In this document: positions 8,081 through 17,435 of the stretch, one piece after another
How positions within the stretch are numbered: position 1 is the stretch's first letter
Layout: each line of letters opens with the position of its first letter
Origin: PALG01 sp964495885
Lineage (GTDB): Bacteria > Bacteroidota > Bacteroidia > Flavobacteriales > Flavobacteriaceae
Length of the DNA: 64,000 nt
NCBI GenBank assembly: GCA_964495885.1
Contig: CAZBWO010000014.1
Location: 27,897-91,896 of the forward strand
Reading direction: 5' to 3'
Position numbers and translations under genes: made by a program
The notes under the pieces: model-generated
Told to the model about the DNA's origin: nothing
Seen by the model: the letters and a program-made list of their open reading frames with translations, nothing else
Databases searched by the model: none

Positions 8081-10912
8081 TTATGATAGTTCTTTTTTCA
8101 AAAACCGTGCGGTATGGCTTTTATTGTTTTTAATAATGTGTTCTGGAGTGCCTTCGGCAATGACGTTTCCGCCATTCTTTCCTCCGTCTGGTCCTATGTC
8201 TATTATATAGTCTACGGTTTTAATCACATCTAGGTTGTGTTCAATGATAAGTACCGTATTTCCTTTATCCACTAATTTATTCAGCACAATCAATAACACC
8301 CTAATATCCTCAAAATGGAGCCCCGTGGTAGGTTCGTCCAATATATAAAAAGTATTTCCGGTATCCCTTTTGGATAGTTCTGTTGCTAATTTCACCCGTT
8401 GCGCTTCTCCTCCCGAAAGTGTAGTAGATTGTTGTCCAAGCGTGATGTAGCCCAACCCAACATCTTTGATGGTTTTTAGTTTTCGGTAGATTTTTGGAAT
8501 GTGCTCAAAGAATTCACAAGACTCATTGATGGTCATTTCCAACACATCAAAAATAGATTTTCCTTTGTACCGAATCTCAAGTGTTTCTCTGTTAAACCGT
8601 TTTCCTTGGCAGGTTTCACATTCTACATAAACATCTGGCAGGAAGTTCATTTCTATCACCTTAAGTCCACCTCCTTTACAGGTTTCGCAACGTCCTCCCT
8701 TCACATTAAAGCTGAAACGTCCAGGTTTATAACCTCTAATTTGCGCCTCGGGTACTTTTGCAAATAGATTTCTTATTTCTGAAAATACACCGGTGTAAGT
8801 AGCTGGATTTGACCTAGGTGTACGACCAATAGGTGACTGATTGATATCAATAACCTTATCCAAATGCTTTAAGCCTTCAATTTTCTTGTAGGGCATAGGT
8901 TTTTTTACCCCGTTGAAAAAATGGGCATTTAAAATAGGGTAGAGGGTCTCATTGATTAACGTAGATTTACCACTTCCCGAAACACCTGTCACCCCTATCA
9001 TGGTGCCTAGCGGAAAAGACACATCTACATTCTTGAGATTATTACCTGTTGCGCCTTGTAAGGTTAAAAAGCTTCCATTGCCTTTTCTTCGTTTCTTCGG
9101 AATGGAAATTTCACGATCCCCGTTGAGGTATTCGGCAGTTAAGGTATGATGTCGTTGAATTTCGGCTGGGGATCCTTTGGAAACAATTTCCCCACCATGC
9201 TTTCCGGCTGCAGGTCCTATATCAATCACATAGTCTGCTTTTTCAATCATTTCCTTATCATGCTCCACCACGATAACAGAATTCCCAATATCCCTCAATT
9301 TTGTAAGTGATTCTATGAGTCGTTCATTATCCCTTTGATGTAGTCCAATGCTGGGTTCATCCAAAATATATAGCACCCCCACAAGCTGTGAGCCAATTTG
9401 CGTGGCCAATCTGATGCGTTGCGCTTCCCCACCAGATAAGGATTTTGAACTTCTATTAAGGGCAAGATAGGTAAGCCCTACGTCTACCAAAAACCCAAGT
9501 CTTGACCGTACTTCTTTAATAATTTCCGATGCAATTTTTAGTTGCGTTTCAGAAAGGTTATTCTCCAAATTCGCAAACCATTGGGTGAGCTCTTGGATGT
9601 CCATTTCAGCTAAATCTGCAATGCTTTTGTCGTGAATCTTAAAATAAAGCGACTCTTTTCTAAGTCGGCTCCCTTCACATTCCGAACAGCTAATCTTATC
9701 CATGTAGTCCTTCGCCCAGCGTTTCAGGCTTTTGGAATCGTTGGCCTCAAAAGTATTTTGTATAAAAGTGGCTACTCCTTCAAAATCAATTTTATAATTT
9801 CGGGTAATACCCAAGGTTTTGGAAGCTACTTCAAAGGAGGTGTTTGCCCCGTTGAAAATGACTTCCTTCGCTTCCGCAGGAATACTTTCAAAAGGATCGC
9901 TTAAACTAAATTCATATCGTTGGGCGATAAGTTCCAATTGTTTGAAAACCCAATTGCTTTTCTGAGGACCATGCGGTGCTAACGCCCCTTGTTTGATGGA
10001 AAGTTTAGGGTTTGGAACAATTTTATCCAGATTCACCTCATACAACTTCCCCAATCCTTTACAATTTGGGCACATTCCTTTGGGGGAATTAAACGAAAAA
10101 TGATTGGGTTCTGGATTGGGATAGGAAATCCCAGAAGTTGGACACATCAATGACCTACTAAAATATCGAACTTCATTTGTTTCCTGGTCTAAGACCATCA
10201 AAACATCATCGCCATGATACATAGCGGTAATAAGTGATTCTGAAATTCTTCGGTTATTATCAGCTTCTTCGTTAATTTTAAGTCGGTCAATGACAATTTC
10301 TATATCGTGTGTTTTGTACCGGTCAACACGCATTCCCTTAACAATATCAAGTATCTCCCCATCAACCCTCACTTTCACAAAGCCTTGTTTGCCTATTTGT
10401 TCAAAGAGTTCTCGGTAGTGGCCTTTTCGAGAGCGGATAACGGGAGCAAGGATGCTTATTTTCCTTCCATCAAAATCTTTTAGGATAAGGGATTTTATTT
10501 GTTCGTCACTATAGCTTACCATTTTCTGCCCAGTTTTGTAGCTATAAGCATCACTGGCACGGGAAAATAACAGTCGTAAAAAGTCGTAAATTTCTGTAAT
10601 GGTACCTACGGTAGATCTAGGACTTCGGCTAGTGGTTTTTTGTTCAATGGCAATCACTGGGGAAAGCCCTTCAATTTTATCTACATCTGGGCGTTCCAAA
10701 CTACCAAGAAACTGACGCGCATAGGCAGAGAAGGTTTCGATGTATCTACGTTGTCCTTCAGCGTAAATGGTATCAAAAGCCAGGGAGGATTTTCCACTTC
10801 CGGAAAGGCCTGTTATGACAACTAATTCCTCACGGGGAATACGCACATCAATGTTCTTCAAATTGTGAACACGGGCCCCTAGGACCTCAATCACTTCGTC
10901 GGTTTTTGCCAT
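8081..10912 (-). CDS. uvrA: Excinuclease ABC subunit A
   Basis: DNA-damage recognition ATPase of nucleotide excision repair, working with UvrB and UvrC. The 943-residue length matches the family (~940). It has two ABC ATPase halves: Walker A GLSGSGKSS (~34-42) and GVSGSGKST (~640), with signature LSGGEAQRIRLATQ and LSGGEAQRVKLATE. Cys pairs are visible at CPNCKGLG, CSECEG and CETCKGGG...CETCQG. The first zinc-binding pair reads CPTS rather than CPxC, so one Cys is missing from that finger. I chose the ATG at 10912; a TTG nine bases upstream is in frame, but it is part of the promoter box TACCTTTG. First gene of the operon running to 3097. Confidence 0.97.
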   Translation of the reverse strand: MAKTDEVIEVLGARVHNLKNIDVRIPREELVVITGLSGSGKSSLAFDTIYAEGQRRYIETFSAYARQFLGSLERPDVDKIEGLSPVIAIEQKTTSRSPRSTVGTITEIYDFLRLLFSRASDAYSYKTGQKMVSYSDEQIKSLILKDFDGRKISILAPVIRSRKGHYRELFEQIGKQGFVKVRVDGEILDIVKGMRVDRYKTHDIEIVIDRLKINEEADNNRRISESLITAMYHGDDVLMVLDQETNEVRYFSRSLMCPTSGISYPNPEPNHFSFNSPKGMCPNCKGLGKLYEVNLDKIVPNPKLSIKQGALAPHGPQKSNWVFKQLELIAQRYEFSLSDPFESIPAEAKEVIFNGANTSFEVASKTLGITRNYKIDFEGVATFIQNTFEANDSKSLKRWAKDYMDKISCSECEGSRLRKESLYFKIHDKSIADLAEMDIQELTQWFANLENNLSETQLKIASEIIKEVRSRLGFLVDVGLTYLALNRSSKSLSGGEAQRIRLATQIGSQLVGVLYILDEPSIGLHQRDNERLIESLTKLRDIGNSVIVVEHDKEMIEKADYVIDIGPAAGKHGGEIVSKGSPAEIQRHHTLTAEYLNGDREISIPKKRRKGNGSFLTLQGATGNNLKNVDVSFPLGTMIGVTGVSGSGKSTLINETLYPILNAHFFNGVKKPMPYKKIEGLKHLDKVIDINQSPIGRTPRSNPATYTGVFSEIRNLFAKVPEAQIRGYKPGRFSFNVKGGRCETCKGGGLKVIEMNFLPDVYVECETCQGKRFNRETLEIRYKGKSIFDVLEMTINESCEFFEHIPKIYRKLKTIKDVGLGYITLGQQSTTLSGGEAQRVKLATELSKRDTGNTFYILDEPTTGLHFEDIRVLLIVLNKLVDKGNTVLIIEHNLDVIKTVDYIIDIGPDGGKNGGNVIAEGTPEHIIKNNKSHTARFLKKELS

Positions 10913-10918
10913 AGTGGG

Positions 10919-10926
10919 CAAAGGTA
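10919..10926 (-). promoter_or_regulatory. Candidate -7 box of uvrA
   Basis: TACCTTTG on the minus strand, a full TAnnTTTG match, ending six bases before the uvrA ATG (10912). Transcription starting about six bases downstream would give an essentially leaderless mRNA. No good TTG -33 element is seen at the usual distance. Confidence 0.5.
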
Positions 10927-10990
10927 CTAAAAGGGAGTCAAAATTTATAATGCAATAGATGCTAAAAATTATAGCAAAGCCCCGTTTTGT

Positions 10991-12004
10991 CTAATTACTT
11001 ATTTCTCTACTGATAAATTGGTAAAGGCTTGTGGCTACAAAGAAAATAATACTGGAGATGATGGAATAACTTACTACTAAAATAAGTATGGGAAGACTGA
11101 AGAATAGATGGGCAATAGGGAGTAGCAAGCCAAAAATTACAAGAAATAAAAATATAAAATAGAGATATTTCATAATACCTGGAAGCGCACTTTCTGTTCT
11201 TCCTTGAAACTGAAAAAGTTTAGGGATGACTTCATTGCTCATGTATTCCCCCAATTTCGCCAAGAATACCTCATTGAATGAGGAATCTTGAAAAGCTTCG
11301 TTGTCTATGGTATTGGCCAGAGTCATAATTTTATCTTGATGCCTTTCAAATACGGCATTAAAATCTAAAGCGCTTTTATATTCCCCATATTTGTAACCGA
11401 AATAATACCACAGTCCCGACCCACATTTGTGTTCAATCCATTTTGCTACAATCTCTTTAGGATAGAAATTGGGATACCGAACATTTTCTGGAACTTTCTT
11501 TTCCTTGGGATCGGTCATGAGCATCGATTTTAACTCAAGGTAGAGGTTTTCTGTATCTTCGTAAGGAGAGTGCTCTTGAAGAAATTCTATGGCCAGTTTG
11601 GATTTCCCTTTATAAAATTCCTTTACCTCAAAAAAAGTGAGTCCTGCAAACTCTTCATCTATGTATTCCTTGAGACCGGGTAACCACATTTTGGAACGAA
11701 GTAATAGTTCTATGATACTTCTGAAATGGTGCATTTTTTGGGTAATCTTACTAAGATTATCAATTGCTGTATTCCTCGTGTTTTTGAGTCCCGAAGCAGC
11801 ACTTGCAAGATAAACCATGATGATGGCAGCTAAAAAACCACTAATCCCCATAAAAATGGTTCGGGCTTCTTGCAACGTTTCGATAAAGCCTGTTTCTTCA
11901 ACAGATTTACCCCATAAAAGAAAAATAAGGGAAATACATAGAATGCCACTCAATACCAATGGAATGAGTGCATACAAATCCTTAAAGAAAGATTTCCCTT
12001 TCAA
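10991..12004 (-). CDS. Membrane protein of unknown function (337 aa)
   Basis: I do not recognise a family. Two hydrophobic helices lie near the N-terminus (~10-31 and ~50-70) and two near the C-terminus (~277-297 and ~300-328). They flank a ~200-residue hydrophilic helical region (~75-270) with KCGSGLWYYFGYKYGEY (~193-209). The topology recalls large-loop inner-membrane proteins, but no catalytic motif stands out. The frame opens with TTG (12004), and no in-frame ATG occurs before residue ~52, so a non-ATG start is likely if the first helix is real. A TAnnTTTG box lies ~70 bases upstream. It is transcribed separately from uvrA. Confidence 0.65.
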   Translation of the reverse strand: MKGKSFFKDLYALIPLVLSGILCISLIFLLWGKSVEETGFIETLQEARTIFMGISGFLAAIIMVYLASAASGLKNTRNTAIDNLSKITQKMHHFRSIIELLLRSKMWLPGLKEYIDEEFAGLTFFEVKEFYKGKSKLAIEFLQEHSPYEDTENLYLELKSMLMTDPKEKKVPENVRYPNFYPKEIVAKWIEHKCGSGLWYYFGYKYGEYKSALDFNAVFERHQDKIMTLANTIDNEAFQDSSFNEVFLAKLGEYMSNEVIPKLFQFQGRTESALPGIMKYLYFIFLFLVIFGLLLPIAHLFFSLPILILVVSYSIISSIIFFVATSLYQFISREISN

Positions 12005-12072
12005 AAACTAACAATTAAAATTTGGTTGGTTTCCCTTAGTATCAGCCCCAACTAGCGATACTGATTCTTTTT

Positions 12073-12080
12073 CAAAAGTA
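12073..12080 (-). promoter_or_regulatory. Candidate -7 box for the 337-aa membrane protein gene
   Basis: TACTTTTG on the minus strand, a full match to TAnnTTTG, 69 bases before the TTG start at 12004. The -33 element is not convincing. Confidence 0.35.
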
Positions 12081-12169
12081 GCGCAAAAATTGTTAAATTG
12101 TAGTATTTTACTTACAAATCGATTAAAAGATAATTTTCCACGACAAAGGACCTTTTTACAGATATTTGG

Positions 12170-13876
12170 TTAGTATCCTACAGCCGTATCATCGCCTCTT
12201 TTATCTGCTGCACCTTCTAAGCGCCCATCTTTAAGAATAAGAATAGCATCTACTTTTCCTAAGACCGTACTTTCTTTTTCTATGAAAGGATATCCCTTTT
12301 TTGCAAGTATTTGTAAGCTATCCTTCGCAAAAGATCCAGGCTCTAATCGGAGCGTATCTGGAATCCATTGATGATGAAAACGTGGAGCATTTACGGCATC
12401 TTGCATGGTCATGTCATATTCGTACACATTTAAAAGGGTTTGTAATACCGAAGTGAAAATGGTAGAACCACCCGGAGTTCCCAGTACCATCCATAAATTT
12501 CCGTCTTTTTCAATAATGGTAGGCGTCATGGAACTTAACATTCTTTTCTGTGGTGCTATGGCATTAGCTTCCCCACCAATGAGCCCGAACATATTAGGCG
12601 TGCCGGGCTTTGCACTAAAGTCATCCATTTCATTGTTTAGGAAAAATCCTAGTTCCTTCACATAAACCTTACTTCCATAGGCAGCATTTAACGTTGTGGT
12701 AGTAGCTACTGCATTTCCAGAGGAATCCACTATAGAATAGTGGGTGGTTTCTGTACTTTCTGAAGGAAATATTACCCCATGGGAAAGTGTTTCAGAGGGG
12801 GTGGCGTTTTCAAAGGAAAAGTTGTCCATCCGTTGTGTCAAATAACTTTCAGAAAGTAGGCTATCTATGGGAATGTTCGTAAAGTCTGGATCACCTAGAT
12901 AAAAACTTCTATCGGCATAGGATCTTCGTTCGGCCTCGATAAGTAATTGCATGCTTTTTAAGGAATGAAAACCGTATTTCGAAAGGGGGTAGGGTTCAAT
13001 CATTTTTAGCATCTGTGCCAAACAAATACCTCCGCTGGAAGGAGGCCCCATTGATATCACTTTCAGTTCTTTATAATTAAAAACGATTGGTTCACGCCAT
13101 TCCGCTTCATAGGCTTTTAAATCTTCCAAGCTGATTATCCCCCCTTTCTTTTGGATTTCCTCCACCAGCATCCTAGCGGTTTCCCCTTCGTAGAATTCGG
13201 CCCTTCCGTGCATCATAATTCGCTCCAGGGTTTTTGCCAATGCTAGATTTTTTAAAGTATCTCCAGCTCTATAGGTTTGGGTGAAAATGGAACTTTCTTG
13301 GTTCACTTCTTCAATAATCGACTTATATTTTTCAAATCTTTCCGCTTGTTGAGGGGTGATGACAAATCCTTTTTGAGCCAATTGAATCACAGGAACTAAA
13401 ATTTCTTCCATAGGCAAGGAGCCTAATTTTTCATGAATAGCGAAGATTCCGGCAACGGTTCCGGGTACTCCAATAGCGAGTCCACCAATCTTACTTTTGT
13501 CTTTAAGGTACTCGCCAGTTGCATCCAAATACATATCCCTGTGGGCACTTAAGGGGGCTTTTTCCCTAAAATCAAAGCTTCCTAATTCCCCAAATTGGGT
13601 TCGGTAGACCATAAACCCACCTCCTCCTAAATTTCCCGCATATGGGTAACAGACAGCTAGGGCCATTTCAGTAGCCACCATGGCATCAAAGGCATTTCCT
13701 CCTTTTTTTAGAATTTCATTCCCAATTTTGGAGGCTTCTTCCCTTGCGGAAACCACCATGGCATTACTTGTAATTACGGCCTGTTTGGTTTCCTTCTCAA
13801 TTGATAATTGTTGCGTATTTTCTTTGCAGGAAACTATCGTTAAAAGTGATATGATGGTGAGTAGTCTAAAAATCAT
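12170..13876 (-). CDS. ggt: Gamma-glutamyltransferase, lipoprotein
   Basis: Cleaves the gamma-glutamyl bond of glutathione and related peptides, outside the inner membrane. The 568-residue proenzyme fits the family. The N-terminus is a lipoprotein signal (TIVSC, lipid-modified Cys ~17). The autoprocessing and catalytic Thr is the first T of TTHYS (~377), followed by SSGNAVATTTTLN and GSKVYV, the start of the small subunit. The glycine-rich PGGSTIFTS motif and a GDD(T)AVGY C-terminus are also typical. The gene overlaps acpH upstream by four bases (ATGA), so the two are translationally coupled. Confidence 0.95.
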   Translation of the reverse strand: MIFRLLTIISLLTIVSCKENTQQLSIEKETKQAVITSNAMVVSAREEASKIGNEILKKGGNAFDAMVATEMALAVCYPYAGNLGGGGFMVYRTQFGELGSFDFREKAPLSAHRDMYLDATGEYLKDKSKIGGLAIGVPGTVAGIFAIHEKLGSLPMEEILVPVIQLAQKGFVITPQQAERFEKYKSIIEEVNQESSIFTQTYRAGDTLKNLALAKTLERIMMHGRAEFYEGETARMLVEEIQKKGGIISLEDLKAYEAEWREPIVFNYKELKVISMGPPSSGGICLAQMLKMIEPYPLSKYGFHSLKSMQLLIEAERRSYADRSFYLGDPDFTNIPIDSLLSESYLTQRMDNFSFENATPSETLSHGVIFPSESTETTHYSIVDSSGNAVATTTTLNAAYGSKVYVKELGFFLNNEMDDFSAKPGTPNMFGLIGGEANAIAPQKRMLSSMTPTIIEKDGNLWMVLGTPGGSTIFTSVLQTLLNVYEYDMTMQDAVNAPRFHHQWIPDTLRLEPGSFAKDSLQILAKKGYPFIEKESTVLGKVDAILILKDGRLEGAADKRGDDTAVGY

Positions 13877-14457
13877 AGTATGGTGAGTTGGTTTGCTGAA
13901 AACTCCCTTAATTCTGAAAAAAATGCCGTAAACTCATTTTCAAAGTTTGTGTAAAAGGTTTCAAGCTCTAATACAGCTAAGTTCATCTTGGATTTCCCTT
14001 TCGTTCGAACATTCATTTGTGTGAGTATTTTAGCAATTCCTTCAATGGTTTGATAACTCAACAACCAGTTGTCACTAATCATGTAGGGCATCATACGCTG
14101 AATCCTTGTAGGTAGCATTTCAAAATTTTCCCGAAGCAAAGAATAAAAATTTTGAACATAGTCTGGTAAGGGCATTGGGTGATAGTCTTTCCAATTTTTT
14201 GCTAAAAAATGGTCGTAGAGAATATCCACAATTACCCCACTGTAGTGTCCGTAGTTTTTATGGAGTCGTGCAGTACTTTGCCGAACAATAGGGTGATGGT
14301 CTGTGTAGGAGTCAATGGCACGGTGCAACAGAATTCCTTTTTGAATGGAAGCAGGGTATTTTTTGTATTTTTTTCCCTTGATGCCATCGGCTATGAAGTT
14401 TCCGATGATGACCCCTTCGTCATTTCCGGAAAGATAGATATGTGCCAAAAAGTTCAC
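13873..14457 (-). CDS. acpH: Acyl-carrier-protein phosphodiesterase family protein
   Basis: Expected to remove the 4'-phosphopantetheine arm from holo-ACP. The 194-residue protein opens MNFLAHIYLS, the hallmark N-terminus of the AcpH family, and has the HD-like metal motifs LLHRAIDSYTDHHP (~44-57) and VDILYDHFLAKNW (~77-89). The start must be GTG at 14457, because the conserved N-terminus begins there and there is no ATG. It overlaps ggt by four bases and is divergent from glmM across a short shared promoter region. Confidence 0.88.
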   Translation of the reverse strand: MNFLAHIYLSGNDEGVIIGNFIADGIKGKKYKKYPASIQKGILLHRAIDSYTDHHPIVRQSTARLHKNYGHYSGVIVDILYDHFLAKNWKDYHPMPLPDYVQNFYSLLRENFEMLPTRIQRMMPYMISDNWLLSYQTIEGIAKILTQMNVRTKGKSKMNLAVLELETFYTNFENEFTAFFSELREFSANQLTIL

Positions 14458-14479
14458 GATGACAATTTACGAATTTCGG

Positions 14480-14511
14480 TTGGACAAATGCCGCTATAAA
14501 AAGTATCTTTG
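14480..14511 (+). promoter_or_regulatory. Candidate promoter of glmM
   Basis: TTG (14480-14482) is followed after 21 bases by TATCTTTG (14504-14511), a complete Bacteroidota-type promoter. The predicted start of transcription is about 14518, leaving a leader of under 10 bases before the ATG at 14526. Confidence 0.65.
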
Positions 14512-14525
14512 CCAAAAGCAATTGT

Positions 14526-15911
14526 ATGACATTAATCAAATCCATTTCTGGAATCCGCGGAACCATTGGCGGCAGCCCCAATGACAATTTAACGCCTATT
14601 GATGCAGTTACTTATGCAGCAGCATACGGCACCTGGGTAAAACAACAGCGGGATAAAGAAAATTATAGAGTTGTGGTGGGTCGTGACGCCCGTATTTCAG
14701 GGGAAATGATTCAACAATTAGTGATGCAAACTTTGGTTGGACTTGGGATTCATGTAGTAGATTTAGGACTTTCCACGACTCCCACCGTAGAGATGGCGGT
14801 AGCATTGGAACATGCCGATGGAGGAATCATTCTTACGGCAAGTCACAATCCCAAACAATGGAATGCCCTTAAACTCCTTAATGCTAAAGGAGAGTTTTTG
14901 GATGCGACTTCCGGACAGGAAATTTTGGATATTGCCCAAAGTGGGAATATGACTTTCTCCGAAGTAGATTACCTTGGGGAAATTTCAAAGAATGATGCCT
15001 ACATTGATTTGCATATTGATGAAATTCTAAATTTACCTTTGGTAAATCAAAAGGCAATTGAAAAAGAAGGATTTAAAGTGGTGGTAGATGCCGTAAATTC
15101 TACGGGAGGCATTGCTGTTCCGTTGTTATTGGAAGCCTTGGGTGTACATCCTGTTAAGTTATTTTGCACCCCAAATGGGGAATTTCCGCACAATCCAGAA
15201 CCCTTAAAAGAACACTTAGGGGATTTAATGAAAAAAGTAAAGGAGGAGCATGCCGATTTTGGAATTGTGGTAGATCCAGATGTTGATAGACTTGCATTTG
15301 TTGATGAAAATGGTGAGATGTTTGGGGAAGAATATACTCTAGTGGCTGTTACAGATTATGTATTGCGAAACACCCCAGGGAATACGGTTTCAAATATGTC
15401 TTCTTCACGAGCCTTACGTGATGTGACTTTGAAACATGGAGGTTCCTATGCCGCTAGTGCAGTAGGGGAGGTGAATGTGGTAGAGAAAATGAAAGTAACA
15501 AATGCTGTGATTGGAGGAGAGGGAAATGGAGGCATAATCTATCCTGAATTACATTACGGAAGGGATAGCTTAGTAGGAATTGCACTGTTTTTAAGTTTTT
15601 TGGCGGAAGAAAAATGTAGCGTGAGTTCGCTTCGGAAAAGATATCCTGCCTATTTCATGAGTAAAAAGAAGATTACGCTCACGCCAGAATTAGATGTAGA
15701 TGGTATTCTTAAGAAGATGGCTTCCAAATATGCTTCCGAAGAAATAAATACCTTAGACGGAGTAAAAATTGATTTTCCAGAAAATTGGGTACACCTTCGG
15801 AAATCCAATACAGAACCTATCATAAGAATCTATACTGAAGCAACATCGCAAGAGGCGGCAGATGCCTTGGCAGATCGGTTTATTTCTGAAATCCAATCGG
15901 TTGCACAGTAA
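14526..15911 (+). CDS. glmM: Phosphoglucosamine mutase
   Basis: Interconverts glucosamine-6-phosphate and glucosamine-1-phosphate, supplying UDP-GlcNAc for peptidoglycan and lipopolysaccharide. The 461-residue alpha-D-phosphohexomutase has the active-site phosphoserine in TASHNP (Ser106), the Mg-binding loop DPDVDRLAFVD (~248-258), the sugar-binding loop GEGNGGIIYPE and the C-terminal phosphate-binding RKSNTEPIIRIY. All four are intact. Phosphomannomutase activity cannot be excluded, because the family overlaps. It is divergent from acpH. Confidence 0.92.
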   Translation: MTLIKSISGIRGTIGGSPNDNLTPIDAVTYAAAYGTWVKQQRDKENYRVVVGRDARISGEMIQQLVMQTLVGLGIHVVDLGLSTTPTVEMAVALEHADGGIILTASHNPKQWNALKLLNAKGEFLDATSGQEILDIAQSGNMTFSEVDYLGEISKNDAYIDLHIDEILNLPLVNQKAIEKEGFKVVVDAVNSTGGIAVPLLLEALGVHPVKLFCTPNGEFPHNPEPLKEHLGDLMKKVKEEHADFGIVVDPDVDRLAFVDENGEMFGEEYTLVAVTDYVLRNTPGNTVSNMSSSRALRDVTLKHGGSYAASAVGEVNVVEKMKVTNAVIGGEGNGGIIYPELHYGRDSLVGIALFLSFLAEEKCSVSSLRKRYPAYFMSKKKITLTPELDVDGILKKMASKYASEEINTLDGVKIDFPENWVHLRKSNTEPIIRIYTEATSQEAADALADRFISEIQSVAQ

Positions 15912-15928
15912 TAAAATGACTACCTTTG
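15901..15928 (+). promoter_or_regulatory. Candidate promoter of the class V aminotransferase-like gene
   Basis: TTG (15901-15903), 17 bases, then TACCTTTG (15921-15928). The -33 part lies inside the 3' end of glmM. The box ends 16 bases before the GTG start at 15945, suggesting a very short leader. Confidence 0.55.
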
Positions 15929-15944
15929 AATAAATAGTGGTAAA

Positions 15945-17435
15945 GTGAAAACAGTATCCCTTTTAAAAAAGACAACGCTTGAGCAGTATTTTGCCCCGTT
16001 CCGAAGAAATATTCTAGGGATTGACCAAACCTTTGAATCTCCCTACGGAACCAAAAAAATCATTTACACAGACTGGACGGCAAGTGGACGTTTGTACCAA
16101 CCTATTGAGGAAAAGATGCTCACAGAATTTGGTCCGTTTGTGGCAAATACCCACACCGAAACTACGGTAAGTGGCACCACGATGACCCATGCCTATCACA
16201 AAGCCCGTGAGATTATTAAAAATCATGTAAACGCAGGTCCAGAAGATGTGCTCATTACCACAGGTACCGGAATGACCGGTGCGGTGAATAAATTTCAACG
16301 AATCTTAGGGTTTAAGATTCCAGAACAAATTAAAAATTTGGTAAAGATTGAGGAATCGAGCCGTCCAGTGATTTTTGTTTCGCACATGGAACATCACAGT
16401 AACCAAACTTCGTGGCTCGAAACCATTGCCAAAGTAGAGGTGATTCCTTGTAATGAAAAGGGCTTGTTTTGTATGGAAAATCTTGAACGATTGTTGGAGC
16501 GTTATCAAGATAAGGAAGTGAAAATAGCCTCTATTACCAGTTGTTCTAATGTTACTGGAATTAAGACACCGTATTATGAGGTTGCAAAATTGATGCATCA
16601 ACACAATGGATTGTGTTTTGTGGATTTTGCTTGTTCAGCGCCATACATTAATATCGATATGCATCCGGAGGATCCTGAAATGGCCTTGGATGCAATTTTT
16701 ATTTCACCCCACAAGTTTTTGGGAGGCCCTGGAAGTAGCGGAGTGCTAATTTTTAATAAAAAGTTGTACAAGAATCTTGTTCCGGATTGTCCTGGTGGAG
16801 GAACAGTAGATTGGACAACCCCTTGGGGAACCCATAAATTTATTGATAGTATTGAAGACAGGGAAGATGGCGGGACTCCAGGTTTCTTACAGGTAATACG
16901 GGCTTCCTTGGCTATGCGACTGAAGGAGAAAATGGGGGTGGAAAATATTCTTGCCCGTGAGGAAGAGTTGCTATCGTACTTTTTTGATAGAATAAGGAAT
17001 AACCCTGGCGTTTCATTACTCGCTTCAGAACATGAACACCGTTTAGGGGTGCTTTCATTTAATATTGAAGGGCTTCATCACGATTTAGCCGTAAAAATCC
17101 TCAACGATCGTTTTGGAGTGCAAACCCGAGGCGGATGTAGCTGTGCGGGAACCTATGGGCATTACTTATTGCAAATCAATCAGCAGCGGTCTAAAAAACT
17201 CTTTGAACAAATAAGCTGTGGCTTGAATGAATTAAAACCTGGTTGGATTCGTGCTTCCATTCATCCTACAACCACTAACGAAGAGATGGAATATCTTTGC
17301 CACGCTATTGAAGAAACCGCATTACATGCTAAAGATTGGAAAAAGGATTATGAGTTTAAAGATGGAAAGTATCACCATAAAAGTGAAAGCTTAGACGAAG
17401 GAATTCCATTGAAGGACAGCTGGTTCGAGCTTTAA
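15945..17435 (+). CDS. Aminotransferase class V-fold PLP enzyme (cysteine-desulfurase-like)
   Basis: A 496-residue PLP-dependent protein of the fold-type I class V group. The Schiff-base Lys is in SPHKFLGGPG (Lys257). HMEHHSN (~146-152) corresponds to the PLP-stacking His region, and SCSNVTG and VDFACSAPY (Asp for the pyridine N) fit. The C-terminal GGCSCAG (Cys398, Cys400) sits where cysteine desulfurases keep their active-site Cys, but with a CxC arrangement. It is longer than SufS/IscS (~405 aa), and no suf or isc genes are nearby, so the substrate is unknown. It starts with GTG; the frame ends in TTAA shared with the convergent acyltransferase gene. Confidence 0.82.
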   Translation: MKTVSLLKKTTLEQYFAPFRRNILGIDQTFESPYGTKKIIYTDWTASGRLYQPIEEKMLTEFGPFVANTHTETTVSGTTMTHAYHKAREIIKNHVNAGPEDVLITTGTGMTGAVNKFQRILGFKIPEQIKNLVKIEESSRPVIFVSHMEHHSNQTSWLETIAKVEVIPCNEKGLFCMENLERLLERYQDKEVKIASITSCSNVTGIKTPYYEVAKLMHQHNGLCFVDFACSAPYINIDMHPEDPEMALDAIFISPHKFLGGPGSSGVLIFNKKLYKNLVPDCPGGGTVDWTTPWGTHKFIDSIEDREDGGTPGFLQVIRASLAMRLKEKMGVENILAREEELLSYFFDRIRNNPGVSLLASEHEHRLGVLSFNIEGLHHDLAVKILNDRFGVQTRGGCSCAGTYGHYLLQINQQRSKKLFEQISCGLNELKPGWIRASIHPTTTNEEMEYLCHAIEETALHAKDWKKDYEFKDGKYHHKSESLDEGIPLKDSWFEL

